DNA from: Anaerolineales bacterium
GTDB lineage: Bacteria > Chloroflexota > Anaerolineae > Anaerolineales > UBA4823
Length of the DNA stretch: 55,282 nt
NCBI GenBank assembly: GCA_025057645.1
Contig: JANXBJ010000014.1
Span: 1-55,282, forward strand
Direction: 5' to 3'
Below the pieces are notes generated by a model. That model was not told the origin of the DNA and ran no database searches. It saw nothing but the letters and a program-made list of their open reading frames with translations. This document shows, piece by piece, positions 7,538-15,810 of this stretch. A program made the translations under genes and the position numbers. Each line of letters opens with the position of its first letter. Positions within the stretch are counted from its first letter, which is position 1.

Positions 7538-8184
7538 TCCTGATCAAACTCCCCCAAACTCACCGTCTCTTTACCGCTGAGCATCTCGTGGATTTTGCCC
7601 AGGATCATCTCCAGATGCTGGGGTTCGGTCACGTAATTGATATCGCTGGTTGAGATCGTCAGCACCGGGCAAAGACTAAACGAAGCGATCCATTCTTCAT
7701 ACAGAGCATCCAACTGGCATAAATAATCCAAACTTATCCTACGCTCGTACTCCCGCCCGCGCTGAAGAATACGCTCGTGGAGCACCCTAACCGGAGCCCG
7801 CAAGTAAATCAAGAGGTCCGGGGGCGGGAGCGACTCGCATAAGACCTGGTAGAGCTCACTATAGGTGTCATAATCACGTTGCTGGATAAAGCCCTGTAGA
7901 TAGAGATTGCGGGCGAAAACCTCAGCGTCCTCATAGACGGTGCGGTCTTGAAGCACTGAGCTTGGATAAAGCGAAAGCTGCCGATGAGCCCGCAAGCGTT
8001 GGATCAGAAAGAAAATTTGCGAGTGAAACGCCCAGCGACGCATGTCTTGATAAAAATCGGCCAAATAGGGGTTCTCGGCCACAGGCTCATAGAAAGCTTT
8101 CCAACCCAAACGTTGACTCAGCAGACGCACGAGGGTGGATTTGCCAACCCCAATATTTCCGGAAACTGCGATAAAGCGTTTCAT
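7534..8184 (-). CDS. Deoxynucleoside kinase (deoxyadenosine/deoxycytidine/deoxyguanosine kinase family)
   Basis: A 216-residue P-loop kinase: Walker A GNIGVGKS at 9-16, substrate-site EPVAENPY at 33-40, the family signature DRTVYED from D80, and a lid region rich in arginine (HERILQRGREYERR). It phosphorylates deoxynucleosides to dNMPs in the salvage pathway. Base specificity cannot be read from sequence alone. It is the last gene of a minus-strand run dnaN - PEP/pyruvate-binding protein - kinase, with an 10-nt gap to the upstream gene, so expression may be linked to dnaN. The length is normal for the family. Confidence 0.9.
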   Translation of the reverse strand: MKRFIAVSGNIGVGKSTLVRLLSQRLGWKAFYEPVAENPYLADFYQDMRRWAFHSQIFFLIQRLRAHRQLSLYPSSVLQDRTVYEDAEVFARNLYLQGFIQQRDYDTYSELYQVLCESLPPPDLLIYLRAPVRVLHERILQRGREYERRISLDYLCQLDALYEEWIASFSLCPVLTISTSDINYVTEPQHLEMILGKIHEMLSGKETVSLGEFDQD

Positions 8185-8194
8185 TTATCCTCCC

Positions 8195-10522
8195 CTAGCT
8201 ATCCTTGACGAGAAAAGCGATCGAGTGTCCCTCGGGGGTATCCATCACCAGATCGATATGGTGATTAGGACGAAAATCCTCTACGGCTAGGAGGCGCAAG
8301 CAAGAGGGTATCTCCACTTGGGAGTTGAGGAAGCGGTGGATGCAACTCGGGGTATGGTAGAAGAAAGCTTTGTTGAAGATTGCGCCGCGGTCTTTGAGAT
8401 GAATGGCTAGGGGGTAAATGTTCGATTCGAGTAGGTCCTGAAAGAAGTGAGTTCCATAAGAGGGTTCGGGTTCAGCCCCCAAGCCCTCGCCCGTGAGTTC
8501 CACAAGGGCGCGCGTGTGGTAGATATCTCCATATCCAACTGTCACTCCCAAATCCGGCGTGGAGGTGCCCCAGCGTCCTGGGCCGACACAGATAAAGTTC
8601 TCCCCTGCAAGGGCTTGATTCAGCCTCGAGATCGCCCATCGTAACTTAGCATGGTCCGAAGAGGAAGGCAGGGCGAAATACTCCCTTGGCGAGACGAAAA
8701 GTACATAGCGAATATTGGCAACGTAGCCTCGAGGCGCCATTCGCGGGGTCAAAAAAATGATCTCGGATTCAGGGAGGTTTTCGGGCAATCTTGGGATTTC
8801 TTCTCTAACCGCACAGTGCGGGCGACATTGCAAAATCACGATTTCCACCTCAGCTTGGCCCGATTCTTGTCTGCGGATCTGAAGGGCAAATTCAAGGTCC
8901 ACGGAGGTCTGATACTGCTCCTCCAAGACTCTGAGAACTTCTCTCATGCGCTGCGCCAAGCGCGAACGGCGAAAAAGCTCATCGAAGGTAATGACCAAGT
9001 TGTGGATAGGCAAGTCCCTTAAAATGCTGCGTAGGGAGGCCAAGTAGCCTCCCTCGTCCAACTGGGCGATATATCGAAGCGGGGGATAGTCATAGCGCAG
9101 CACTTCAGTGATCGGAAGAGTCCTAAAACGATTCTGAGCTAGGTCAATCACATCCACATACTTCTGGGAGTAAGTGACGGTATCTCGCAGATTGGACTCG
9201 GGATGCAAAGTCGGGTGACTCAGCGCCACCAAGCGGGGGTAGTCGTTTCCCGTCCGTTCAACGGCGCGGGTGCCCAGGCCCCACACCAAGCGCATAAAAC
9301 CTTCCTCGCGGCGGATTTGAGGTGACCAGCGGTAGATATTTTGGCTATAAGCCACACCCGCACCATGAGGGAGGTAATAATCGCCGAATCGCTCCCCCTC
9401 CACTACTTGCAAAAGAATGGCCATTCGCTCGTCGTAATCTTGCAAGCCTTTAGTACGTCGATATAACAATGCATCCGGATTGAAAATTGAGGCATAGACG
9501 CGAAGGATAGCCTTGCACAGAGCCTCTAAGTTCTCATCCAAACTGCCTTGATTAGGGCAAAAGTGGCTCTCATACTTCCCCGCAAAGGAGGTGCCGAAAT
9601 TATCTTCCAACAGGCTCGAAGAGCGGACAATCAGTGGGCGTTTGCCTAGTTTCCTTAGCAGCGCCGCTAGGCGTTCAACGATGTCCGGAGGGAGCTGTCC
9701 CTTGAGAAATTCCGCTTGCAATTGGGGAAATTCGGCGTAAATCTCCTCATCGGTTTTATACTTTTGATCCATCCAGCGGGTCAAATGGTTCAGCGAAAAG
9801 AAATCATACATCACGTTTGCGCCGATGTAGTATGAAGTCGGCATCCGGATGCTCTGCCGAACCTCCTCGCTTGCAAGCTCACGCAGAATGCGAGCCGCCA
9901 ACAGCATTCCTGCCGCCTTGCCTCCGATTTTTCCCCCGCCGATTTTGTGCTTGCGGATTTCGTCCAAATCCCCGATAGTGAACCACTTGCGAGCAATCTT
10001 AACGTATCCCAGTTGATCACTAATTAGAGTGCGGACCAGTACGGCCTTGATCTCCGATAGGCGCGCCCGATAAGGTTCCTGCTCCTCGGGAGGCAATCTT
10101 TCGATGGCATACCCTTGCTCGAACAGCAGGGGCTGCGGGGTTAACTCGGGGTTATAGGTGAGCAAGGAAACGCCCTCCATGCGACCCCGCTCAGCAAGGG
10201 TCTGGCGCACAATCTGTTCAAACAGCTCGTAAGGTAGGTTATAAGCAAAATAGAAGTCCGTCAGGTGATCGCGAACATGGCTCAGACGCTGCTCCCAGGT
10301 TTCATAGGGTTCCTCGACCAAGGGATCGTGTAAGCCTTCGAGTTGCTGACTCTTGATCGCTTTATAGCGTACTTCATTCTCGAACACCTGGGCCGAAATC
10401 ACCCCACGCTGAAACAGCTCCGCCCGCATCCGCTCGCGAATCAGAGCACTGAGAATCGGATACTGGGCAAGAGTCAGATAGATGCGAAGCGTCAGGTCAG
10501 AATGGGCCGACGGGAAAGTCAT
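8195..10522 (-). CDS. PEP/pyruvate-binding (PPDK N-terminal, ATP-grasp) domain protein
   Basis: About 775 residues from ATG 10522; a TTG at 10540 would add six. The central part is the nucleotide-binding domain of PEP synthase / pyruvate phosphate dikinase: GGKIGGKAAGM, then RPLIVRSSSLLEDNFGTSFAGKYES, then a region with GVAYSQN...LVWGLGTRAVERTGNDYPR. The swivelling phosphohistidine domain and the PEP-binding TIM barrel of true PEP synthase are not seen. It is therefore not expected to be a complete PEP synthase; the reaction is unknown. It lies 45 nt (27 nt using the TTG start) after dnaN and 10 nt before the deoxynucleoside kinase gene, apparently in one operon. Confidence 0.75.
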   Translation of the reverse strand: MTFPSAHSDLTLRIYLTLAQYPILSALIRERMRAELFQRGVISAQVFENEVRYKAIKSQQLEGLHDPLVEEPYETWEQRLSHVRDHLTDFYFAYNLPYELFEQIVRQTLAERGRMEGVSLLTYNPELTPQPLLFEQGYAIERLPPEEQEPYRARLSEIKAVLVRTLISDQLGYVKIARKWFTIGDLDEIRKHKIGGGKIGGKAAGMLLAARILRELASEEVRQSIRMPTSYYIGANVMYDFFSLNHLTRWMDQKYKTDEEIYAEFPQLQAEFLKGQLPPDIVERLAALLRKLGKRPLIVRSSSLLEDNFGTSFAGKYESHFCPNQGSLDENLEALCKAILRVYASIFNPDALLYRRTKGLQDYDERMAILLQVVEGERFGDYYLPHGAGVAYSQNIYRWSPQIRREEGFMRLVWGLGTRAVERTGNDYPRLVALSHPTLHPESNLRDTVTYSQKYVDVIDLAQNRFRTLPITEVLRYDYPPLRYIAQLDEGGYLASLRSILRDLPIHNLVITFDELFRRSRLAQRMREVLRVLEEQYQTSVDLEFALQIRRQESGQAEVEIVILQCRPHCAVREEIPRLPENLPESEIIFLTPRMAPRGYVANIRYVLFVSPREYFALPSSSDHAKLRWAISRLNQALAGENFICVGPGRWGTSTPDLGVTVGYGDIYHTRALVELTGEGLGAEPEPSYGTHFFQDLLESNIYPLAIHLKDRGAIFNKAFFYHTPSCIHRFLNSQVEIPSCLRLLAVEDFRPNHHIDLVMDTPEGHSIAFLVKDS

Positions 10523-10567
10523 CGTCCGACAGCAACACAACGTTAGCCAGCCTAGGTCCTCACCTCG

Positions 10568-11713
10568 TCATCCCCCTAAATGCATCGGCATGACCACATG
10601 TACGAAAGCAGCGGCCACCTTCTCCTCTCCTACTGGGCGAACCACCCCCGGGGCCGTCTCCGAAGTGGTCTCGAGGGCAACACTGGGAGTCTTAATCACC
10701 TCTAGCACTTCACGTAAGAAGCCAACATTGAAGGCAATCAGCTGCGGCTGCCCTTCAACCGCAGCATCAATGCGATTCTCATTCGAACCGGTCTCTTCGG
10801 ACTGACCTGAAACCTCTACCCTACCGGGCTGAAGGTCACCACCGGGAACGATCTTCAGCCGGGCGATGTTCGAGCCCTCACGAGCAAAGATCTCCACCCG
10901 CCTGCAAGCCTTCAAAAACTCCTGAGTAGGTAGAACAGCGCGCGTGTTATAGCGGGTGGGGATAAGCTGCTCTAACTCCGGATAGCTGCCCTCAATTAGC
11001 TGAGAGATCAACTCGATGTCCTTCAAATGAAAGACGACTTGGCCTCGCCCAGGCGGTAGGAGCATCGTCATCTCCTGCTGACCATCCGAAGCGATGCGTG
11101 CCAGTTCGACCAATGCTCGCGCCGGAATGATCGCAGAAATAGGACTAGAAACCGCTTGCGGCAGTTCACCTTTGCGCAGAGAAAGGCGGAAGCCATCCGC
11201 AGCCGCGAGAGTGATGAAGCGATCGTGCACTTTTACCTGAATCCCGGTCAAAACCGGACGAGCTTCATCCTTTGAGGCCGCAAAGGCCACTTGCTGGACC
11301 ATCTCCTTGAACTCAGCAACGTTCAGCTTAACGCCATCCTCCCAGTCCAAAGCCGGGAAAGGGGGAAACTCTTGGGCATCGATGCACTTCAGGTTTGCCT
11401 CTGAGGAGCTACAGCGCACGTTGAGCGTCTGAGTGCGCACGTTTAGGTAGAGGTCAACGGTCTGAGGGGGCAAAGTAGCAACTAACTCACTAAACGTCCG
11501 TGCCGGTACCGTTGTAGAGCCCTCCTCTTCGATTTTGGCGCCGATCCAGCAGGTAATCCCCAGCTCGAGGTTTGTTGCCGAGAGTCGTAATCGCCCTTCA
11601 TCGGTAGCTACAAGCACATTCCCAAGCACAGGCAAGGTGGTGCGCGGCGAGACCGCGCGCGAGACAATGCTCAGCCCATGAGCTAAGTTCTCTTGCAAGA
11701 CCGACACTTTCAT
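10568..11713 (-). CDS. dnaN: DNA polymerase III beta sliding clamp
   Basis: A 381-residue protein of full clamp length. The N-terminus (MKVSVLQENLAHGLSIVSRAV...LPVLGNVLV) and the C-terminus (HVVMPMHLGG, from the conserved 'yvIMPmrl' end) are diagnostic, and the three clamp domains are collinear with known DnaN. It forms the dimeric ring that tethers polymerase III and other partners to DNA. AAGGAG is well spaced before ATG 11713. A promoter is visible at 11742-11769. dnaA and recF are not adjacent; instead a metabolic gene and a deoxynucleoside kinase follow. Confidence 0.95.
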   Translation of the reverse strand: MKVSVLQENLAHGLSIVSRAVSPRTTLPVLGNVLVATDEGRLRLSATNLELGITCWIGAKIEEEGSTTVPARTFSELVATLPPQTVDLYLNVRTQTLNVRCSSSEANLKCIDAQEFPPFPALDWEDGVKLNVAEFKEMVQQVAFAASKDEARPVLTGIQVKVHDRFITLAAADGFRLSLRKGELPQAVSSPISAIIPARALVELARIASDGQQEMTMLLPPGRGQVVFHLKDIELISQLIEGSYPELEQLIPTRYNTRAVLPTQEFLKACRRVEIFAREGSNIARLKIVPGGDLQPGRVEVSGQSEETGSNENRIDAAVEGQPQLIAFNVGFLREVLEVIKTPSVALETTSETAPGVVRPVGEEKVAAAFVHVVMPMHLGG

Positions 11714-11741
11714 GGACAGACTCCTTGTGTAGGATACGCAG

Positions 11742-11769
11742 AGTATACCAAAAAGTGTTAATTTGTTAA
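11742..11769 (-). promoter_or_regulatory. sigma70-type promoter of dnaN
   Basis: On the minus strand TTAACA (11764-11769) and TATACT (11742-11747) are spaced by 16 nt, 28 nt upstream of the dnaN start codon. It is arranged back to back with the gntR promoter. Confidence 0.65.
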
Positions 11770-11787
11770 AGACTTCAGAAAAGGGGC

Positions 11788-11816
11788 TTGACTCTCTGTC
11801 GCTTATGTGTTAAAAT
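11788..11816 (+). promoter_or_regulatory. sigma70-type promoter of the GntR regulator
   Basis: TTGACT (11788-11793), 17-nt spacer, TAAAAT (11811-11816). Just downstream is an imperfect inverted repeat TTGTC...GACAA (11819-11850) within an A+T-rich stretch, placed where an autorepressor could bind. The operator assignment is a guess. Confidence 0.7.
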
Positions 11817-11871
11817 CTTTGTCAATCATTAAACATTATACATTAGACAACTCTCCTCCTTCACGCCTCTT

Positions 11872-12669
11872 ATGAACGATCAACCGGTCGAGCTTAAGCT
11901 CTTCACCCAAAGTCTGCCTCCCCATCAAGACAATTTAGTTGCCTTGACCGCCAACCGCATCCGAGAAATGATTGAGAGCCGGGCCATTGCGCCCGGCTCG
12001 CGCTTGCCTAACGAAATCGAATTGGCCGAGGCAATGGGCGTGAGTCGAGGCACAGTGCGCGCTGCCCTTAGTTTACTCCAACAACAGGGATTGCTTTGGC
12101 GGCGCCAAGGCATTGGGACCTTCGTCAGTGAGATGCCGATGTTAGAAAACCGGCTTGACCTAAACTTCAGCTACACCGCCCTGATCGAGTCCCTTGGCCA
12201 TCGCCCAGGCTGCCGTCTGATTGACTGCCGTGCCTTGCCTGCAGAGCGCGAACACGCCTCTCGTTTAGGAGTAGAAACCGGCACTCTATTAGTACATATC
12301 CGTCGTGTGCGCACGGCAGATAATCAACCGGTGGTGGCTTCGCTGGATGTCTTTCGCGCTAGTCTGCTCAACCAGGGCAGTGCTGCCATTGACTTGGAAA
12401 CCCTCAAACACTTGCTTTGCACCAAAATTTCCCTCTACCGCATCTTCGAAGAAGACCTTCACCAGCCGATTGATTACGGCATTACTCGCCTGCGCCCAAT
12501 GGTCGCAGATGCCCGATTTATTCGCCAATTCGAGCTGGAGATACCCAAAGGGTCGGCAGTGCTCTACATGGAGCAACTGGACTACAGCCGCAATCGTGAG
12601 CCACTGCTGCTCTCTTACGAGTACCACCTTGCCGAATACAGCACCTTTACCATCTTTCGTCGCCGCTGA
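11872..12669 (+). CDS. GntR family (HutC/UTRA subfamily) transcriptional regulator
   Basis: 265 residues. Residues of about 20-85 form the GntR winged helix-turn-helix (PGSRLPNEIELAEAMGVSRG, then TVRAALSLLQQQGLL..RQGIGTFVS). The remainder is a UTRA effector-binding domain, ending LYMEQLDYSRNREPLLLSYEYH. UTRA regulators usually bind a sugar, polyol or their phosphates and repress adjacent uptake genes. It precedes the ABC transporter and polyol enzyme operon on the same strand, so it probably regulates that operon. It has its own promoter and is separated from the solute-binding gene by about 140 nt. Confidence 0.9.
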   Translation: MNDQPVELKLFTQSLPPHQDNLVALTANRIREMIESRAIAPGSRLPNEIELAEAMGVSRGTVRAALSLLQQQGLLWRRQGIGTFVSEMPMLENRLDLNFSYTALIESLGHRPGCRLIDCRALPAEREHASRLGVETGTLLVHIRRVRTADNQPVVASLDVFRASLLNQGSAAIDLETLKHLLCTKISLYRIFEEDLHQPIDYGITRLRPMVADARFIRQFELEIPKGSAVLYMEQLDYSRNREPLLLSYEYHLAEYSTFTIFRRR

Positions 12670-12809
12670 GTTATGGCTCCTGCACAAGCCCATCCCCTCA
12701 GAAGCGAATCTCTACCCTATCTAATGAGGTGCGTCAAACCCAAACAAACCCCACCGATCTTTTTTTCAAAAATGTTCGATCCAAACGAAAAGCAGAAGGA
12801 GGCAGAAAG

Positions 12810-14360
12810 ATGTACCGTCAGGCAACCCTTTTGGTCTCAATCCTCGTTGTCGCTTCTCTCTTTCTAGGCGCATGTGCGCCTGCCACCACGCCGACGCCCG
12901 AAGTCTCCACCCCTGAAACTGTCGAGCAAGCCCCCAGTGGTGAGTGGTCCTTGGCCAAAGCAGCCGAGCCTTGGCGAGGTCAAACGCTTCGCTTGATCGG
13001 CGAAGCCCTCCCTCCCCTAGAGGCACTCGAACAACTCAAGGGTCAGTTCGAGGAGATCACCGGAACGAAAGTGATCATCGAGGGCCTAGGCCATGAAGAG
13101 GCTGTCGAAAAAGTAACTCTCGACTTCGCCGGGCAGACCGGTGTCTACGACGTAGTGCTCCAACCTCACCGTGCCCTGGGTAAGTTGGTCAGCAACGGTT
13201 GGTTGCGTCCAATCGATGAATTCTACAACAACCCTGCCCTGCGAGACCCTAACTTCAGTTACGAGGGCTCTCTGCTGAACACGGTTTGGTTCCGTGAAAC
13301 CAACACCTACCAAGGCAAAGTCTACGGATTACCCTTCCACTTTATCAGCATGTACCTATGGTACCGCTACGATTGGTTCGAACATCCTGACGAACAAAAG
13401 GCATTTAAAGAGAAATACGGGTATGATTTGCCTTCACCGCCCATTACCTGGGAAGAATACATGGACGTTGCCGAATTCTTTACTCGCAAGGCCGGCGAGA
13501 CCTTGGCCGGGGAGGTTTTGACCTACGACGTCTATGGCCACACGTGGGGCGGCGCTCGTCACGTCACAGCATGGTACGACTTCCTCAATGTAATTTACTC
13601 CTTCGGCGGCCGCGACATCGCCCTCCCGGACAACCGAGGTGACTCTTACGGGCCTGTGATAGTCAACTCACCCGAAAATCTTGAAGCTCTAAAATTCATC
13701 ATCGAGTCTCTGAAATATGCTCCGCCGGGAGTGCTGAGCTCTACCTGGGACGAGAAACAAGCTGCCCAACAGTCAGGCTTGGTCGCTATGGCAATCCAAT
13801 GGGATGATGCTGCTTTTGCGGTTGAAGACCCGGAGCAATCCAAAGCTGCCGGGAAGATCGCCTATAGCGGCGTGCCGATCAAGAAAGACAAAATGACCCA
13901 GATCGAAGGTTGGGATTACCTGATCCCTAAGAGTTCTAAAAAGCCCGAACTGGCCTGGCTCTTTGTCCAGTGGGCGATGGGCAAAGACGTCCAAATCGCC
14001 CAGATGAAACTCGGCGGCCAGTCGGCGCTTGTCACCACCTACGAAGATCCCGAGGTGCGGGCTATCCCCTATGTGCCCACTTCGGTTTATCTGAAAACCG
14101 GTGGTCAGACCGTGCTCAGCACGCGCAAGGTAGGGGATCCCAGCGGCGTGGGTGTTCCCGAGCGATATCTCAATGCGACCAACCCTAAAACAGGAGACAC
14201 TTCGGTCAGCCTTATCGCTAAACCAACCTTCCCTGAGGAAGAGCGCGTTACCGAAGCGATCATCCTATGGGTGAACCGGGCGCTCACCGGTGAGGTGACC
14301 CCCGAAGTAGCCCTGCAGGAGCTGGAGAAAGAACTCAAGGCGATTCTCCCAGCCCAATAA
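12810..14360 (+). CDS. ABC transporter solute-binding lipoprotein (GlpV-like, family 1)
   Basis: From ATG 12810, behind AAGGAGG at 12796-12802, the protein has 516 residues. Its lipoprotein signal peptide (YRQATLLVSILVVASLFLGAC) has a lipobox around LGAC and is followed by a Thr/Pro linker. The mature part is a family 1 carbohydrate-binding protein (EEITGTKVIIEGLGHEEAVEKVTLDF; GLPFHFISMYLWYR). Over 500 residues is long for a sugar-binding protein and close to GlpV of the rhizobial glycerol importer. The accompanying small membrane protein and two ATPases support a glycerol or polyol substrate, but the ligand is inferred. A longer reading from 12729 would hide the signal peptide and is rejected. 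Confidence 0.88.
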   Translation: MYRQATLLVSILVVASLFLGACAPATTPTPEVSTPETVEQAPSGEWSLAKAAEPWRGQTLRLIGEALPPLEALEQLKGQFEEITGTKVIIEGLGHEEAVEKVTLDFAGQTGVYDVVLQPHRALGKLVSNGWLRPIDEFYNNPALRDPNFSYEGSLLNTVWFRETNTYQGKVYGLPFHFISMYLWYRYDWFEHPDEQKAFKEKYGYDLPSPPITWEEYMDVAEFFTRKAGETLAGEVLTYDVYGHTWGGARHVTAWYDFLNVIYSFGGRDIALPDNRGDSYGPVIVNSPENLEALKFIIESLKYAPPGVLSSTWDEKQAAQQSGLVAMAIQWDDAAFAVEDPEQSKAAGKIAYSGVPIKKDKMTQIEGWDYLIPKSSKKPELAWLFVQWAMGKDVQIAQMKLGGQSALVTTYEDPEVRAIPYVPTSVYLKTGGQTVLSTRKVGDPSGVGVPERYLNATNPKTGDTSVSLIAKPTFPEEERVTEAIILWVNRALTGEVTPEVALQELEKELKAILPAQ

Positions 14361-14373
14361 CCAATCCTGAGCG

Positions 14374-14406
14374 GGAGGGACGAGTTGCTCGGCGCCTCGT
14401 TCCTCC
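14374..14406 (+). terminator. Intercistronic hairpin after the solute-binding gene
   Basis: Stem GGAGGGACGAG (14374-14384) with CTCGTTCCTCC (14396-14406): 11 bp including one G-U. There is no T-run. Such hairpins after a binding-protein gene often stabilise the upstream mRNA and lower downstream expression, giving an excess of binding protein. Confidence 0.55.
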
Positions 14407-14463
14407 CCCGGAACATTGTCCATGGAGCATCGGATTCCCGCAATGCAATGAAAGGAGCCTAAG

Positions 14464-14676
14464 ATGAACCTCGGCGACAAGCTCACCTGGGCATACCGCC
14501 TGCTCTTTATCTTGATGTTAATTTGGCTGCGCTTTATTGAGCAATACATCACAATCTGGGGAGTGTGGGTGGTTTGGGCACTCATTGTTTTCTTTTGGCT
14601 GTTCAATCCCTTCAAAAAGCGCAGAACTCCTCCCTCCTCTTCAAACGAGCAACCCCAAATCATTGACATCAAGTAG
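14464..14676 (+). CDS. Small two-TM membrane protein (GlpU/DUF2160-like position)
   Basis: 70 residues: two hydrophobic segments (about 10-25 and 29-47), a basic patch KKRR near residue 53, and a polar tail. It is preceded by AAAGGAG. It sits between the solute-binding gene and the first ATPase gene, 9 nt before the latter. In rhizobial glycerol transporters (GlpSTPQUV) a small membrane protein of unknown role, GlpU (DUF2160), occupies the same operon. I infer functional equivalence from position and topology, not from recognisable sequence identity. Confidence 0.65.
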   Translation: MNLGDKLTWAYRLLFILMLIWLRFIEQYITIWGVWVVWALIVFFWLFNPFKKRRTPPSSSNEQPQIIDIK

Positions 14677-14685
14677 GAGGTTTGC

Positions 14686-15783
14686 ATGACCGTTTTGACC
14701 TTGAAGAATGTATGGAAGATTTACGAAGGGAACGTAATCGGGGTTGAAGACCTAAGCCTCCGCGTCGAAAATGGCGAGCTGTTTGCCCTTCTCGGACCTT
14801 CAGGGTGCGGAAAGTCCTCTACGTTGCGGATGATCGCCGGCCTAGAAAAGATTTCTAAGGGGGAGATCTGGTTTGACGATGTCTTGGTCAACGACTTAGA
14901 GCCGCGCGAGAGGAATGTAGCCATGGTTTTTGAGAACTATGCCCTCTACCCTTATCTAAGCGTGTATGAAAACATTGCCTTTCCCCTTCGGCTGCGCGGC
15001 ATGAGCCAGGCAGAAATCGATCGGAAAGTGCGGTGGGCGGCGGAGTTTTTAGGCATAACCGATCTTCTTCCTATGCGGGTGCGCGGGTTAAGCGGTGGAC
15101 AGATGCAGGCGGTGGGCATTGGCCGTGCCATTGTGCGTCAACCGGCGGTGCTCTTAATGGACGAGCCCATTTCTCATCTTGAGGCACGCCAGCGAGCGCG
15201 GATGCGGGAAGAATTGGTCGAACTCCACGCTCAGCTTGGCACCACCACTATTTACGTCACTCACGATCAGGTTGAAGCCATGGCCATGGCAGATCGAATT
15301 GCGGTGATGAACCTGGGCAAATTGCAACAGGTGGGCACCCCAAAAGAGGTCTACGACCGACCTCATACCAAGTTTGTGGGCGGCTTCATCGGCGAACCTC
15401 CTATGAATTTTGCCGGTTGTGAACTGATAAACGAAAACGGTGATTTTTACGTTATCTCCCCCTCCTTCAAAATCAAACTCTCTCCCCAGGCCGCAGAGAA
15501 ATTGCGTTTTTATCAAGGGGACCGCCAAGTGCAACTAGGAATTCGACCCGAAAATATCTCGGTTAGCATGACTCCGGCCGAAGGATACTTTCCGGCTAAA
15601 GTCTACGTCACCGAGCCCCAAGGAGACCGCACCTTGCTCTCTGTGCTGTTAGACAATAACGAGCTCTTCCTTATCGAAGTCGCCCCCGATTTCTTCGCTC
15701 CCCCCGATGAAACGGTCTACCTGAAGTTCAACGAACCGATTCATCTGTTCGACCAAGTGGAAGAGGTCAATTTACTTTATTAA
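14686..15783 (+). CDS. ABC transporter ATP-binding protein 1 (MalK/UgpC type, GlpS/T-like)
   Basis: 365 residues. Walker A GPSGCGKSS is at 37-45, signature LSGGQMQAVGIGRA, Walker B VLLMDEP, switch histidine in YVTHDQVEA, and a C-terminal TOBE domain (LGIRPENISV). It departs from MalK/UgpC in two places: the Q-loop glutamine is E83 (VFENYALYP instead of VFQNYALYP), and the D-loop reads SHLEAR rather than SNLDAK. It energises import by the two permeases downstream. It pairs with a second, different ATPase gene, as in GlpS/GlpT. The start is at ATG 14686 behind AGGAGG. Confidence 0.92.
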   Translation: MTVLTLKNVWKIYEGNVIGVEDLSLRVENGELFALLGPSGCGKSSTLRMIAGLEKISKGEIWFDDVLVNDLEPRERNVAMVFENYALYPYLSVYENIAFPLRLRGMSQAEIDRKVRWAAEFLGITDLLPMRVRGLSGGQMQAVGIGRAIVRQPAVLLMDEPISHLEARQRARMREELVELHAQLGTTTIYVTHDQVEAMAMADRIAVMNLGKLQQVGTPKEVYDRPHTKFVGGFIGEPPMNFAGCELINENGDFYVISPSFKIKLSPQAAEKLRFYQGDRQVQLGIRPENISVSMTPAEGYFPAKVYVTEPQGDRTLLSVLLDNNELFLIEVAPDFFAPPDETVYLKFNEPIHLFDQVEEVNLLY

Positions 15784-15810
15784 AGCCGATCCAGAGCGAG
15801 GTTAAGAGTT

